Source: Aestuariivirga sp. (lineage in GTDB: Bacteria; Pseudomonadota; Alphaproteobacteria; Rhizobiales; Aestuariivirgaceae). Taken from it: a DNA stretch of 64,000 nt. Location of the stretch: NCBI RefSeq assembly GCF_020252405.1, contig NZ_JADCDA010000047.1:1-64000 (forward strand). The letters run 5' to 3'. Within the stretch, counting starts at the first letter, position 1; every line of letters starts with the position of its first letter. Positions 1 through 9,169 of the stretch are shown in pieces. The notes beneath the pieces were generated by a model that saw only the letters and a list, made by a program, of their open reading frames with translations, had not been told where the DNA came from and ran no database searches. The position numbers and the translations under genes are program-made.

Positions 1-260
1 ATATCGAAGGCCAGCTCCAGACGCGCAAATACACCGACAAGGATGGCGTCGAGAAATATTCGACCGAAATCGTGCTGCAGGGCTTCAACAGCGTGCTCAC
101 CATGATCGGTGGCCGTGGTGGCGCGGGCGAGGGGGCGGGCGGCGGCTACGGCGGCGGCGACGAATTCGGGCAGTCTGGCCCGATGGACCGTCCGCGCGGC
201 GGCGCTGGCGGAAAGGCTGCGGTTCCTGCCCGCGACCTTGACGACGAAGTGCCGTTCTGA
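1..260 (+). CDS. ssb: Single-stranded DNA-binding protein, C-terminal part (5' end outside window)
   Basis: The reading frame enters the window with its first whole codon at position 3 and codes for 85 residues before TGA. It starts in the last strand of the OB fold ([20 protein letters not shown]), continues into a glycine-rich disordered linker and ends in DLDDEVPF, the acidic tip (D-D-x-P-F type) by which bacterial SSB docks replication and repair partners. SSB coats single-stranded DNA during replication, recombination and repair. Its position just ahead of gyrA is common in Hyphomicrobiales. The family is clear; the N-terminal part is not visible here. Confidence 0.95.
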   Translation, partial: IEGQLQTRKYTDKDGVEKYSTEIVLQGFNSVLTMIGGRGGAGEGAGGGYGGGDEFGQSGPMDRPRGGAGGKAAVPARDLDDEVPF

Positions 261-444
261 GGCGCCTCCCGGGGGTTGGAAACCGGCCTTTCCGGAGCCG
301 CGCAAGAGCGGCTGTCAGGCCTGAAAAACAACAGCTTTTCATTGTGCCGGAGGGTCGCAACTCCTAAACTGGGGAGACTTCCGAATCGTTGCCTGGCCGG
401 CTTCGGTTCGGAGCTTTTTCCCAGGGCCAGCTTGCAGGTTTTAC

Positions 445-3159
445 GTGGCCGACAACAACGACGAGAAGGGCGCGCCCCCGCCCTCCAATCCTTCCGAGAT
501 CGCCCCCATTTCCATCGAAGAGGAGATGCGCAAGAGCTATCTCGATTACGCGATGAGCGTCATCGTCAGCCGCGCTCTACCTGACGTGCGCGATGGGTTG
601 AAGCCGGTGCACCGGCGCATTCTCTACACCATGGATGAGAATGGCTTCTCGCCCGACAAGCCATACAAGAAGTCGGCCCGTGTGGTCGGTGACGTGATGG
701 GCAAGTATCACCCCCACGGCAACATCGCGATTTACGATGCGCTTGTGCGCATGGCGCAGAGCTTTTCGCTGCGGCTCCCGCTCATCGACGGCCAGGGGAA
801 TTTCGGCTCGGTTGACGGCGACCCGCCGGCGGCGGACCGTTACACGGAGGCCCGCCTTGCGAAGGCCGCCGTTCCGCTGCTTGACGACCTGGACAAGGAC
901 ACGGTGGATTTCCAGCTAAACTATTCGAATGAATTCCGCGAGCCCACCGTTCTTCCCGCCAAGTACCCCAATCTGCTGGTCAACGGTTCCGGCGGCATCG
1001 CCGTCGGCATGGCCACCAATATGGCCCCGCATAATCTGGGCGAGGCGATCGACGCCTGCATCGCGGTGATCGACAATCCGGGGATCGGCATCGACGAACT
1101 GATCGACATCATTCCCGGCCCCGATTTTCCGACGGGTGGCCTGATCCTCGGCCGGGCCGGCATCAAGTCCGCCGCTCACACCGGGCGCGGTTCCGTTGTG
1201 ATGCGGGCCCGGGTCGAGGTGGAGGAAATCCGCAAGGAGCGCGAGGCGCTGATCGTCACCGAGATCCCCTATCAGGTGAACAAGGCGCTGATGATCGAGC
1301 GCATCGCGGAACTGGTGCGCGAGAAAAAGCTCGAGGGCATTTCCGACATCCGCGACGAGTCCGACCGCCAGGGCATGCGCGTCGTCATCGAGCTGAAGCG
1401 CGATGCGATGGCGGAGATCGTGCTGAACCAGCTCTATCGCTTCACGCCGCTGCAATCGACCTTCGGCATCAACAACGTCTGCCTGACCGGCGGCCGGCCC
1501 GAGCAGCTGAACCTCAAGGATCTGCTGGAGGCCTTCGTGGCCTTCCGCGAGGAAGTGGTCACCCGCCGCACCAAGTTCCTGCTCAACAAGGCGCGCGACC
1601 GCGCGCATGTTCTGGTGGGCCTCGCCATCGCGGTCGCGAACATTGACGAGGTGATCCACCTCATCCGCACCTCGAAAGACGCGGCGGAGGCCCGCGAGGC
1701 CCTGATGGCGCGCGACTGGCCGGCCAGGGACATGGCGCCCCTCGTCGCGCTCATTGCCGATCCGCGCCATGCGCTCACGGCGGAGGGCGCCTATCGTCTT
1801 TCGGAGGAGCAGGCCCGCGCCATACTCGACCTGCGCCTGCAGCGCCTCACCGCGCTTGGCCGCGACGAGATCGGGGAGGAGCTGCACACGCTCGCGGAGG
1901 AGATCAGGGACTATCTCGAGATCCTGCGCTCGCGCGCCCGCGTGCTCGGCATCATCAAGGACGAGCTCGCCGGAATTCGAAGCGGGTTCGCCACGCCGCG
2001 CCGCACCGAGATTGTGGAGAACGAAGGCGAGGTCGAGGACGAGGACCTGATCCAGCGCGAGGACATGGTCGTCACCGTGAGCCACGCGGGCTATGTGAAG
2101 CGCGTGCCGCTCTCGACCTACCGTGCGCAGCGCCGCGGCGGCAAGGGCCGCGAGGCGGGCGGTACGCGCGAGGAGGATTTCGTGACGAAGCTGTTCGTCG
2201 CCTCGACCCACACGCCGATCCTGTTCTTCTCCTCCGCCGGCATGGTCTATCGCCTCAAGGTGTGGCGCCTGCCGCTGGGCACGCCGCAATCGCGCGGCAA
2301 GGCGCTGATCAACCTGCTGCCGCTGGAGCGGGACGAGCGCATCACCACGATCCTGCCCATGCCGGAAACGGCGGCGGAGGCCGATGGCCAGTTCCTGATG
2401 TTCGCCACGCGCTCCGGCACGGTCAGGCGGAACGAGATCTCGGATTTCGAGCAGATCAACCGCGCTGGCAAGATCGCCATGAAGCTGGACGAAGGCGACA
2501 TGATCGCCGGCGTCGGGATATGCACCGAGAACGACGACGTGCTGCTCACGACGGCGCAGGGCCAGTGCATCCGCTTCCCCGTCGGCGAGGTCCGCGTGTT
2601 CAAGGGCCGCGACTCCACGGGCGTGCGCGGCATCCGGCTCGAGGGCGACGATCGCCTGATCTCCATGTCGATCCTCAGGCACGCCGATGCCTCACCCGAT
2701 GAGCGCGCGGCCTTCATCAAGATGTCCCGCGCCGTGGCCGGTGAGGAGCCGGAGACCACTGGCGGCGACGAGGAGGCCTCCTCCGAGACCACGCTCAGCC
2801 AGGAGCGCTTTGCCGGGATGAGCGCGGCAGAGCAGGTGATCCTGACGGTTTCCGCCAATGGCTATGGCAAGCGCACCTCGTCCTTCGAATACCGCATCAC
2901 CGGCCGCGGCGGCAAAGGCATCGTGGCCATGGCGGTGAACGGGCGCAACGGCCCCCTGGTGGCGAGCTTCCCCGTGGAGGAGACCAGCCAGATCATGCTG
3001 GTGACGGACGGCGGACAGCTGATCCGCACCCCCGTCAACGGCATCCGCAAGGCGGGGCGTTCGACCCAGGGCGTCATCATCATCAATGCGGCGGATGACG
3101 AGCGCGTGGTCTCCGTCGAGCACATCACCGAGGAGGAAGGCGGGGAGGCGGAGGGCTGA
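445..3159 (+). CDS. gyrA: DNA gyrase subunit A
   Basis: This is a 904-residue type II topoisomerase subunit that cleaves and religates DNA to introduce negative supercoils together with GyrB. The start is GTG at 445. The opening block [20 protein letters not shown] is family-typical. The catalytic tyrosine is Tyr133 in [10 protein letters not shown]. The GyrA-box QRRGGKG, needed for DNA wrapping, lies near residue 562 at the start of the beta-pinwheel domain. The quinolone-determining region reads [19 protein letters not shown], so the residue equivalent to E. coli Ser83 is Ile94, Asp82 is Asn93, and Asp87 is retained as Asp98. Length is normal. It stands alone between ssb and a lysE-type gene. 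Confidence 0.98.
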   Translation: MADNNDEKGAPPPSNPSEIAPISIEEEMRKSYLDYAMSVIVSRALPDVRDGLKPVHRRILYTMDENGFSPDKPYKKSARVVGDVMGKYHPHGNIAIYDALVRMAQSFSLRLPLIDGQGNFGSVDGDPPAADRYTEARLAKAAVPLLDDLDKDTVDFQLNYSNEFREPTVLPAKYPNLLVNGSGGIAVGMATNMAPHNLGEAIDACIAVIDNPGIGIDELIDIIPGPDFPTGGLILGRAGIKSAAHTGRGSVVMRARVEVEEIRKEREALIVTEIPYQVNKALMIERIAELVREKKLEGISDIRDESDRQGMRVVIELKRDAMAEIVLNQLYRFTPLQSTFGINNVCLTGGRPEQLNLKDLLEAFVAFREEVVTRRTKFLLNKARDRAHVLVGLAIAVANIDEVIHLIRTSKDAAEAREALMARDWPARDMAPLVALIADPRHALTAEGAYRLSEEQARAILDLRLQRLTALGRDEIGEELHTLAEEIRDYLEILRSRARVLGIIKDELAGIRSGFATPRRTEIVENEGEVEDEDLIQREDMVVTVSHAGYVKRVPLSTYRAQRRGGKGREAGGTREEDFVTKLFVASTHTPILFFSSAGMVYRLKVWRLPLGTPQSRGKALINLLPLERDERITTILPMPETAAEADGQFLMFATRSGTVRRNEISDFEQINRAGKIAMKLDEGDMIAGVGICTENDDVLLTTAQGQCIRFPVGEVRVFKGRDSTGVRGIRLEGDDRLISMSILRHADASPDERAAFIKMSRAVAGEEPETTGGDEEASSETTLSQERFAGMSAAEQVILTVSANGYGKRTSSFEYRITGRGGKGIVAMAVNGRNGPLVASFPVEETSQIMLVTDGGQLIRTPVNGIRKAGRSTQGVIIINAADDERVVSVEHITEEEGGEAEG

Positions 3160-3173
3160 GCCTTTCCCACCTT

Positions 3174-3337
3174 CGTCCTCTCCCCGCGGCGCGGGAGAGG
3201 AGGGGGCCCCGGCGCAGCCGGGGTAGGTGAGGGGAAGCAAGTCGCGGGGTCTTGCGCCTAATCCTGGCTTCCCCTCATCTCCCCGTTGCGTCCCGCAACG
3301 GGTCCCTTCTTCTCCCGCTGGAGAAGCGGGAGAAGAC
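3174..3337. repeat. Composite palindromic intergenic repeat, copy 1
   Basis: Two palindromic modules sit side by side between gyrA and the lysE-type gene. Module A (about 3176-3237) has CTCTCCCCGC/GCGGGAGAG-type arms followed by GGGGCCCCGG and GGTGAGGGGAAGCAA. Module B (about 3268-3337) holds CCCGTTGCG/CGCAACGGG and CTTCTCCCGC/GCGGGAGAAG. The whole A-spacer-B unit recurs as its reverse complement at 33361-33518. The spacer sequence differs while the arms are conserved. It could act as a transcription terminator or mRNA-end stem. Confidence 0.8.
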
Positions 3338-3368
3338 ATATTAGGATTGCCGGGATGGAGACTCCACC

Positions 3369-3980
3369 ATGACCCTCGAATCCTACCTCGCCTTCACAGC
3401 CGCCGCGGCGGCGCTGGCCTTCGTGCCGGGACCCACCGTCACGGTCATCATCGCCAACAGCCTGCGCCATGGCCACCGGGCCGGGCTCATGAACGTTGCG
3501 GGCACGCAGGCGGGCTTCGTCATCTGGCTGGCGATCGCCGCGCTGGGACTGGGGGCTGCCATCAAGGTGATGGGCGTGTGGTTCGACCTGCTGCGCTGGG
3601 CGGGCGCGCTCTATCTCGTCTGGCTGGCGGTCAGGCTGTTCCGCTCCAGCGGCGATCTTGCGGTGGCGGTGGACCGGGCGCGGCCCGGGGGCAGTTTCTT
3701 TCTGCAGGGTTTTATCGTCATCATGTCCAACCCCAAGATGCTGGTGCTGTTCGGCGCGCTGATCCCGCCCTTCATCACGCCCGGCGCAAATGCCATGCAG
3801 CAGATCCTGATCCTCGGCGGCACTTTCATGGCGATCGCCGGCTGCGGCGACGTGGTCTATGCCATGATGGCGGGCAAGGCCGGCAGCTTCCTGTCGCGCT
3901 CGCGCATAAGGGCGCTGGAAATCGTCAGCGGCTGCTTCCTGATGGGCGGCGGCATCTGGATGGCGCTGAGAGGACGCTGA
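3369..3980 (+). CDS. LysE/RhtB-family amino-acid exporter
   Basis: This 203-residue inner-membrane protein of the LysE/RhtB superfamily exports small amino acids or their analogues by a proton-coupled mechanism. It has the family hallmark near its N-terminus (GPTVTVIIANSLRHGHRAGL, about residues 20-39) and about six hydrophobic segments, including a late one at ALEIVSGCFLMGGGIWMALRG. The length of just over 200 residues is standard. A GGAG-type ribosome site lies ahead of the ATG. Its stop is 1 nt before the coaD start, so the two are probably cotranscribed. The transported substrate cannot be read from sequence. Confidence 0.9.
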   Translation: MTLESYLAFTAAAAALAFVPGPTVTVIIANSLRHGHRAGLMNVAGTQAGFVIWLAIAALGLGAAIKVMGVWFDLLRWAGALYLVWLAVRLFRSSGDLAVAVDRARPGGSFFLQGFIVIMSNPKMLVLFGALIPPFITPGANAMQQILILGGTFMAIAGCGDVVYAMMAGKAGSFLSRSRIRALEIVSGCFLMGGGIWMALRGR

Positions 3981-3981
3981 C

Positions 3982-4485
3982 ATGACGCGCACCGGTTTCT
4001 ACCCAGGCTCCTTCGACCCCGTCACCTATGGCCACCTCGATATCATCGCCCGGGCGGCGCGGATCGTCGACAAGCTGGTGCTGGGCGTGGGCGTGCACCA
4101 CGGCAAGCAGGCGCTGATCCCGGCCGCCACCCGGATCGCGCTGCTCGAACAGGTGACCAGGCCCATTGCCGGGCACACCGGCCTCAGGATCGCGGTCACC
4201 ACCTTCGATGGGCTGGCGGTCGATGCGGCGCGCAAGTCCCATGCGGGCGTCATCATCCGCGGCCTCAGGGACGCAACCGACTTCGACTATGAGGTTCAGA
4301 TGGGCCAGATGAACGCGGCCATGGCGCCTGACATCGAGACCGTCTTCCTCGCCGCCTCGCCCGCCACCCGCATGATCGCCTCCTCGCTGGTCAAGCAGAT
4401 CGCCCGGATGGGAGGGGACATCGCGCCGTTCATCCCGAAGGAGGCGCGGGAGGCGATGGCCGGGGCGCTCAAGCCTGCGCATTGA
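3982..4485 (+). CDS. coaD: Pantetheine-phosphate adenylyltransferase
   Basis: CoaD transfers AMP from ATP to 4'-phosphopantetheine, the fourth step of coenzyme A synthesis in the cytoplasm. The 167-residue protein begins with the nucleotidyltransferase motif PGSFDPVTYGHLDII, whose T-x-G-H binds ATP, and carries the C-terminal block SSLVKQIARMGGDI that corresponds to the family's S-S-x-x-V-[RK]-E segment. Length matches the family (about 160-170). The gene starts 1 nt after the preceding stop and is followed by two cyclophilin genes, the usual rhizobial order. Confidence 0.96.
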   Translation: MTRTGFYPGSFDPVTYGHLDIIARAARIVDKLVLGVGVHHGKQALIPAATRIALLEQVTRPIAGHTGLRIAVTTFDGLAVDAARKSHAGVIIRGLRDATDFDYEVQMGQMNAAMAPDIETVFLAASPATRMIASSLVKQIARMGGDIAPFIPKEAREAMAGALKPAH

Positions 4486-4536
4486 CATTTGGTTTCTGTC
4501 CCCTCAGGAACGGCATCGACAACAAATGGAGAGACC

Positions 4537-5049
4537 ATGATCCGGAAACTGGCACTGGCCGCAATTGCCGCGGGCCTCATCGCGACTCCGGCGCTCGCCG
4601 CGGAGAAGCTTAAGGTGGAGACCAGCAAGGGCTGCTCCTTCGAGATCGCGCTCCGGCCTGACCTGGCGCCCAGGCATGTGGCGCAGATCACCCAGCTGGC
4701 GAAGGAGGGCTTTTACAACGGCATCGTCTTCCATCGCGTGATCGAGGGTTTCATGGCCCAGACGGGCGACCCCACGGGCACCGGCATGGGCGGCTCCAAG
4801 CTTCCGGACATCAAGGCCGAATTCACCCAGGAGCCGTTCAAGCGCGGCACCGTGGGCATGGCCCGCTCGAGCGACCCCGATTCCGGCAACAGCCAGTTCT
4901 TCATCATGTTTGCTCCCGGCGACTTCCTGAACGGCCAGTACACCGTCTGGGGCCAGGTCGACGGGAAGGGCATGGAATGCGTCGACAAGATCGAGCGCGG
5001 CGAGCCGCCGCCGAACCCTGACAAGATGGTCAAGGTCACGGTGGAGTAA
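4537..5049 (+). CDS. Peptidyl-prolyl cis-trans isomerase, cyclophilin type, exported
   Basis: This 170-residue cyclophilin catalyses proline isomerisation in folding proteins. The ATG at 4537 is preferred because GGAGAG lies 4 nt before it and because it opens directly into a Sec signal peptide (MIRKLALAAIAAGLIATPALAA). An upstream in-frame TTG at 4489 would bury that signal. Active-site signatures are FHRVIEGFMAQTGDPTGTG (with the catalytic Arg) and NSQFFIMF. The mature enzyme should therefore work in the periplasm. The next gene is a cytoplasmic relative, so the pair serves two compartments. Confidence 0.94.
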   Translation: MIRKLALAAIAAGLIATPALAAEKLKVETSKGCSFEIALRPDLAPRHVAQITQLAKEGFYNGIVFHRVIEGFMAQTGDPTGTGMGGSKLPDIKAEFTQEPFKRGTVGMARSSDPDSGNSQFFIMFAPGDFLNGQYTVWGQVDGKGMECVDKIERGEPPPNPDKMVKVTVE

Positions 5050-5053
5050 GATC

Positions 5054-5575
5054 ATGGCCGAACCCGAAAACACCCTCTATCTCGACGTGGCCAATGCCAG
5101 GGGCGAGCCCAGGGGACGCGTCACCATCGAGCTGCGCCCGGATCTCGCCCCCAACCACGTCGCCCGCATCAAGGAACTGGCGCGCGAGGGCGCATATGAT
5201 GGCGTGGTCTTCCACCGCGTCATTGATGGCTTTATGGCCCAGGGCGGCGACGTGCAGTACGGCAACACCAATTCCCCGGGCTTCAGCCCCGGCAGCGCGG
5301 GCACGGGCGGCTCCAGGAAGCCGGACCTGAAGCAGGAATTCTCCAAGGAACCGCATGTCCGCGGCGTCTGTTCCATGGCGCGCTCGCAGAACCCGGATTC
5401 GGCCAACAGCCAGTTCTTCATCTGCTTCGATGACGCCACCTTCCTCGACCGCCAGTACACGGTGTGGGGCAAGGTGACGGACGGCATGGACATCGTCGAC
5501 GGCATCAAGCGCGGCGAACCCGTGCGCGAGCCGGACAAGATCGCCCGGATGCAGGTCGCGGCCGACGCGAATTGA
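5054..5575 (+). CDS. Peptidyl-prolyl cis-trans isomerase, cyclophilin type, cytoplasmic
   Basis: This 173-residue cyclophilin follows its exported relative after 4 nt. It begins with AEPENTLYLDVANARGEPRG and has no signal peptide, so it should act in the cytoplasm. The catalytic signature is VVFHRVIDGFMAQGGDVQYG, followed by NSQFFICFDDATFLD and the family's W-G-K-V segment. Compared with its neighbour it carries a short insert (NTNSPGFSPGSAGTG) before the conserved GGSRKPDL. The duplicate arrangement is typical for alphaproteobacteria and probably reflects an old tandem duplication. Confidence 0.94.
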   Translation: MAEPENTLYLDVANARGEPRGRVTIELRPDLAPNHVARIKELAREGAYDGVVFHRVIDGFMAQGGDVQYGNTNSPGFSPGSAGTGGSRKPDLKQEFSKEPHVRGVCSMARSQNPDSANSQFFICFDDATFLDRQYTVWGKVTDGMDIVDGIKRGEPVREPDKIARMQVAADAN

Positions 5576-5588
5576 CGGACACGAAGCC

Positions 5589-5667
5589 GTCACCCCGGCG
5601 AAAGCCGGGGCCCCGCTTTCCGCACGTGTGGTCCCCAAAGCGGGGTCCCGGCTTTCGCCGGGATGAC
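5589..5667. repeat. Long REP-type palindrome
   Basis: A near-perfect inverted repeat between the cyclophilin and queA genes: the left arm (from 5589) reads GTCACCCCGGCGAAAGCC and the right arm (to 5667) GGCTTTCGCCGGGATGAC, with a second inner pair CCCCGCTTT/AAAGCGGGG and a short central loop. This is the widespread alphaproteobacterial palindrome that can form a stem of about 30 bp. A partial relative occurs at 57471-57494. It may terminate or stabilise the upstream transcript. Confidence 0.85.
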
Positions 5668-5701
5668 GGGTTGAGGGGGTGGTGCCTGGAGGACCACGCC
5701 G

Positions 5702-6760
5702 ATGCGCGTTGCCGACTTCGACTTCGATTTGCCGCCGGAACGCATCGCGCTCCGGCCCGCGTCCCCGCGCGACTCATCCAAGCTGCTGGTGGTCCGTCAG
5801 GATGTGCTGGAGGACCATGTCTTCCGCGAGCTCCCCGATCTCCTCCGCGCCGGGGACGTGCTGGTCTTCAACAACACGCGCGTGATCCCCGCAGCCCTGT
5901 CGGGTCACCGCATGGGACGGTCGGGCACCACGCCCAAGATCGAGGCGCTGCTCCACATGCGGCTTGACGGAAGCCGCTGGAAGGCCTTCGTGAAGCCCGC
6001 CAGGAAGCTGGTGACGGGCGATCGCGTGCGCTTTTGCGATGAAAAAACATCATTACGTGTCAATAGCTTGGATGCAACTGTTGAGGAGAAAGGCGAAGCG
6101 GGTGAGGTGACCCTTGCCTTCGACCTTCATGGGCCGGCCCTCGATGAAGCCATAGCCGCCGTGGGTGAGATGCCGCTGCCGCCCTATATCTCCGGCAAGC
6201 GCGGCACGGACCAGCAGGACAAAGCGGACTATCAGACGATCTATGCCGAGAAGCAGGGTGCGGTGGCCGCGCCGACCGCCGGCCTGCACTTTACGCCGCA
6301 GGTGATGGAACGGCTGCAAGCGGCTGGCATATCACAGGAATTTGTGACCCTCCATGTCGGCGCCGGAACCTTCCTGCCGGTGAAGGCGGAGGATACCAGG
6401 GACCACAGGATGCACGCCGAGTGGGGTGAGGTGACGGCCGCTGCCTGTGTGCGCCTCAAGGCGGCACGCGCCGCCGACGGCCGGATCGTGGCGGTTGGCA
6501 CCACCTCTCTCCGCCTTCTCGAAAGTTCGGGCCTTGAACCGTTCTCCGGCACAACGGAAATCTTCATCACGCCGGGCTACAGGTTCCGGGCCACGGACCT
6601 GCTGGTCACCAATTTCCATTTGCCCAAATCGACGCTGTTCATGCTGGTCTCGGCCTTTGCCGGGCTGGAGCGGATGCGCCAGGCCTATGCCCATGCCATC
6701 GCGAATGACTATCGGTTCTATTCCTATGGCGATTCCAGCCTGCTATTCCCCGCGCCATGA
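5702..6760 (+). CDS. queA: S-adenosylmethionine:tRNA ribosyltransferase-isomerase
   Basis: QueA transfers and isomerises the ribose of S-adenosylmethionine onto 7-aminomethyl-7-deazaguanine in tRNA, giving epoxyqueuosine. The 352-residue protein starts [19 protein letters not shown] and contains the family blocks [38 protein letters not shown] and [19 protein letters not shown]. Length is normal. The gene ends in an ATGA overlap with tgt, so the two consecutive queuosine enzymes are translationally coupled. A short AT-richer stretch near 6050 lies within the reading frame and does not break it. Confidence 0.97.
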   Translation: MRVADFDFDLPPERIALRPASPRDSSKLLVVRQDVLEDHVFRELPDLLRAGDVLVFNNTRVIPAALSGHRMGRSGTTPKIEALLHMRLDGSRWKAFVKPARKLVTGDRVRFCDEKTSLRVNSLDATVEEKGEAGEVTLAFDLHGPALDEAIAAVGEMPLPPYISGKRGTDQQDKADYQTIYAEKQGAVAAPTAGLHFTPQVMERLQAAGISQEFVTLHVGAGTFLPVKAEDTRDHRMHAEWGEVTAAACVRLKAARAADGRIVAVGTTSLRLLESSGLEPFSGTTEIFITPGYRFRATDLLVTNFHLPKSTLFMLVSAFAGLERMRQAYAHAIANDYRFYSYGDSSLLFPAP

Positions 6761-7884
6761 CACCTGAATTCGGCTTCACGCTCCATGGCGCCGACGGCAC
6801 TGCGCGCCTCGGCACTGTCCACACGCTGCATGGTGACATCCGCACCCCCGCCTTCATGCCGGTTGGCACCGTCGGCACGGTGAAGGGCCTCTATCTCGAC
6901 CAGGTGGAGGGCACGGGGGCGGACATCATCCTCGGCAACACCTACCATTTGATGCTGCGCCCGGGGGCGGAGGAGGTGGCGAAGCTGGGGGGCCTGCACC
7001 ACTTCATCGGCTGGAAGCGCCCGATCCTCACGGATTCCGGCGGGTTCCAGATCATGTCGCTTTCAAAGATCCGCAAGATCACCGAGCAGGCCGCCATGTT
7101 CCAGTCCCACATCGACGGGCGGAAATACGAGCTCTCGCCCGAGCGGGCCATGGAGATCCAGCGCCTGCTGGGCTCCGACATCCAGATGCAGCTCGACCAG
7201 TGCATCGAATACCCGCACACCGAACAGGAGGCCGAAAAGGCCATGCAACTGTCGCTGCGCTGGGCCGAACGCTCGCGCCGCGCCTTCGGACGCCAGCCGG
7301 GCCGCGGCAATTTCGGCATCGTGCAGGGCGGCATCGACGCCAGGCTCCGCAAGGAGAGTGCCGAAGGGCTGAAGTCCATCGGCTTCGAGGGCTATGCCAT
7401 CGGTGGCCTGGCGGTGGGCGAGGGGCATGAGCTGATGCTGCGGGCGATCGAGCACACCATTCCGCACCTGCCTGAGGACCGGCCGCGCTACCTCATGGGG
7501 GTGGGGACGCCCGGGGACATTCTGGAATCGGCCGCCCGCGGCATCGACATGTTCGACTGCGTGCTGCCCACCCGCTCGGGCCGGCACGGCCAGGCTTTCA
7601 CCCGCTTCGGCAAGATCAATCTGCGGAATGCGAGGCATGCGGATGATCCGCGGCCGCTGGACCCGGAACATCCGTGCCCGGCCCTGTCGCGGTATTCCAG
7701 GGCCTATCTGCATCACCTGATCCGCGCGGGGGAGCTTCTCGGCATGATGCTCTTGTCCTGGGCCAACATCGCCTATTATCAGTCGCTCATGCAGGGCATC
7801 CGGGCGGCGATTTCCGAAAACCGCTTCGAAGACTTCCGGCTTGCGACCAAGGAACAGTGGAAACGCGGCGATAACGCGTCATAA
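6757..7884 (+). CDS. tgt: tRNA-guanine transglycosylase
   Basis: Tgt exchanges guanine-34 for preQ1 in tRNAs with GUN anticodons. The 375-residue protein shows the catalytic block [15 protein letters not shown], the substrate loop [12 protein letters not shown], and [17 protein letters not shown]. The zinc site that is Cys-x-Cys-x2-Cys...His in E. coli and Zymomonas reads [18 protein letters not shown] here: only one of the three cysteines remains (positions read His, Cys, Leu) while the His in YLHHL is kept. Similar reduced sites are, as I recall, known in rhizobial homologues. It overlaps queA by 4 nt. Confidence 0.96.
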   Translation: MTPEFGFTLHGADGTARLGTVHTLHGDIRTPAFMPVGTVGTVKGLYLDQVEGTGADIILGNTYHLMLRPGAEEVAKLGGLHHFIGWKRPILTDSGGFQIMSLSKIRKITEQAAMFQSHIDGRKYELSPERAMEIQRLLGSDIQMQLDQCIEYPHTEQEAEKAMQLSLRWAERSRRAFGRQPGRGNFGIVQGGIDARLRKESAEGLKSIGFEGYAIGGLAVGEGHELMLRAIEHTIPHLPEDRPRYLMGVGTPGDILESAARGIDMFDCVLPTRSGRHGQAFTRFGKINLRNARHADDPRPLDPEHPCPALSRYSRAYLHHLIRAGELLGMMLLSWANIAYYQSLMQGIRAAISENRFEDFRLATKEQWKRGDNAS

Positions 7885-7909
7885 TCGCCCGAAAACCTGG
7901 GAGGACAAA

Positions 7910-8356
7910 ATGAAGCTTTCGGACGAGGTGATCATTCCCGTGCCGCGCCAGAAGGTGTGGGAAGCGCTCAATGACCCTGAGGTGCTGCGCCAGGCGATCC
8001 CCGGCTGCGAGGAGATCGTCAGGAAATCCGACACCGAGATGGAGGCCAGGGTGACGGTGAAGCTCGGTCCGGTGAAGGCGAGCTTCAAGGGGGCCGTCAC
8101 CCTGTCCGATCTCGACCCGCCCAATGGCTACCGCATTCAGGGCGAGGGCAAGTCCATGATGGGCGGCGCCATCGGCGGCGCCAATGTCCGCCTTGAGGAA
8201 GCGCCCGAGGGCACCAGGCTGATCTATGACGTCGATGCCCAGGTGACCGGCAAGATCGCCAGCCTCGCCCAGCGTTTCATCGAGCCGACCGCGAGGCAGC
8301 TTTCCGCCCAGTTTTTCGAGAATTTCGCCAGGCTCGCGCTCAACGAGCCGGCTTGA
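7910..8356 (+). CDS. CoxG-like SRPBCC-fold protein (carbon monoxide dehydrogenase subunit G family)
   Basis: This 148-residue protein starts at ATG 7910, preceded by GGGAGGA with 5-nt spacing. It matches the CoxG/SRPBCC family: an opening PVPRQKVWEALNDPEVLRQA, then IPGCEEIV, and a glycine-rich GGAIGGANVRLEE stretch. CoxG proteins assist maturation or membrane association of molybdenum hydroxylases of the CO-dehydrogenase type. No coxMSL or xanthine-dehydrogenase genes are seen in the window, so it is a stand-alone copy and its partner is unknown. Its stop abuts that of the convergent permease gene with no spacer. Confidence 0.85.
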   Translation: MKLSDEVIIPVPRQKVWEALNDPEVLRQAIPGCEEIVRKSDTEMEARVTVKLGPVKASFKGAVTLSDLDPPNGYRIQGEGKSMMGGAIGGANVRLEEAPEGTRLIYDVDAQVTGKIASLAQRFIEPTARQLSAQFFENFARLALNEPA

Positions 8357-9169
8357 TCACTTCCCCGCGCCGCCCGTGTGTTCGCCCTCGCGCGTCAGGT
8401 AATAGGCGGCGAGGATGGGCAGGAAGGTGACCGCGATGACGATGAGCGCCACCACATTGGTGACCGGGCGCTGGCGCGGGCGGATCAGCTCGTTCAGCAT
8501 CCAGATCGGCAGCGTGGCCTGCTGGCCCGCCGTGAAGGTGGTGACGATCACCTCGTCGAAGGAGAGCGCGAAGGCCAGCATGCCGCCCGCCAGCAGGGCG
8601 GAGCCGATCTGCGGGAGGATCACATAACGGAACGTCTGCGCGCCGCTGGCGCCCAGATCCATAGAGGCCTCGATCATGCCGGGCGACAGGCGGCGGAAGC
8701 GGGCGAGCGCATTGTTGTAGACCACCACGATGCAGAAGGTGGCGTGGCCCAGAACGATGGTCCAGGTCGAGAACGGGACCGACATGATGTCAAAGGCGGA
8801 GCGCAGCGCAATGCCCGTGATGATGCCGGGCAGGGCGATCGGCAGGATGAACAGCAGCGACAGCGAATCCTTGCCGAAGAACCGTGCCCGCCACAGGGCG
8901 GCGGCGGCGAGCGTTCCCAGCACCAGCGCGATCAGCGTGGCCAGCAAAGCCACCTGAAGCGACAGCCACAGCGGCCCCCAGATGTCCGGCCGGTCGAACC
9001 AGGCGGCCCCGAACCAGCGCAGTGTGAGGCCCGGCGGCGGAAACTGGAAGCTCTTCTCCTCCGTGGTGAAAGCGTAGAGAACGATCAGCGCCAGCGGAAT
9101 GTGCAGGAACAGCAGGCCGCCGATGGCGGCGGCCTTGAGCGGGAGCGTGGCGCCGGCCTCAGAGCGCAT
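8357..9169 (-). CDS. ABC importer permease, spermidine/putrescine type (second permease)
   Basis: This 270-residue inner-membrane permease has six predicted membrane helices and the EAA-type loop that contacts the ATPase ([25 protein letters not shown]). It resembles PotC/YdcV. The ATG at 9169 ([12 protein letters not shown]) is chosen because it overlaps the end of the preceding permease gene by 11 nt; a longer upstream reading would give an arginine/serine-rich non-membrane leader. It is the last gene of the importer operon. Its gene ends head-on against the CoxG-like gene. Confidence 0.9.
   Translation of the reverse strand: MRSEAGATLPLKAAAIGGLLFLHIPLALIVLYAFTTEEKSFQFPPPGLTLRWFGAAWFDRPDIWGPLWLSLQVALLATLIALVLGTLAAAALWRARFFGKDSLSLLFILPIALPGIITGIALRSAFDIMSVPFSTWTIVLGHATFCIVVVYNNALARFRRLSPGMIEASMDLGASGAQTFRYVILPQIGSALLAGGMLAFALSFDEVIVTTFTAGQQATLPIWMLNELIRPRQRPVTNVVALIVIAVTFLPILAAYYLTREGEHTGGAGK

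Noticed and set aside
261-444. Terminator or riboswitch between ssb and gyrA
   Set aside because: Only weak GC-rich dyads without U-run were found, so nothing could be supported.
916-2682. Long open frame on the minus strand opposite gyrA (588 codons)
   Set aside because: It is the antisense shadow of gyrA: high GC at third positions leaves few stops, and the translation is rich in Arg, His, Asp and Leu without any motif.
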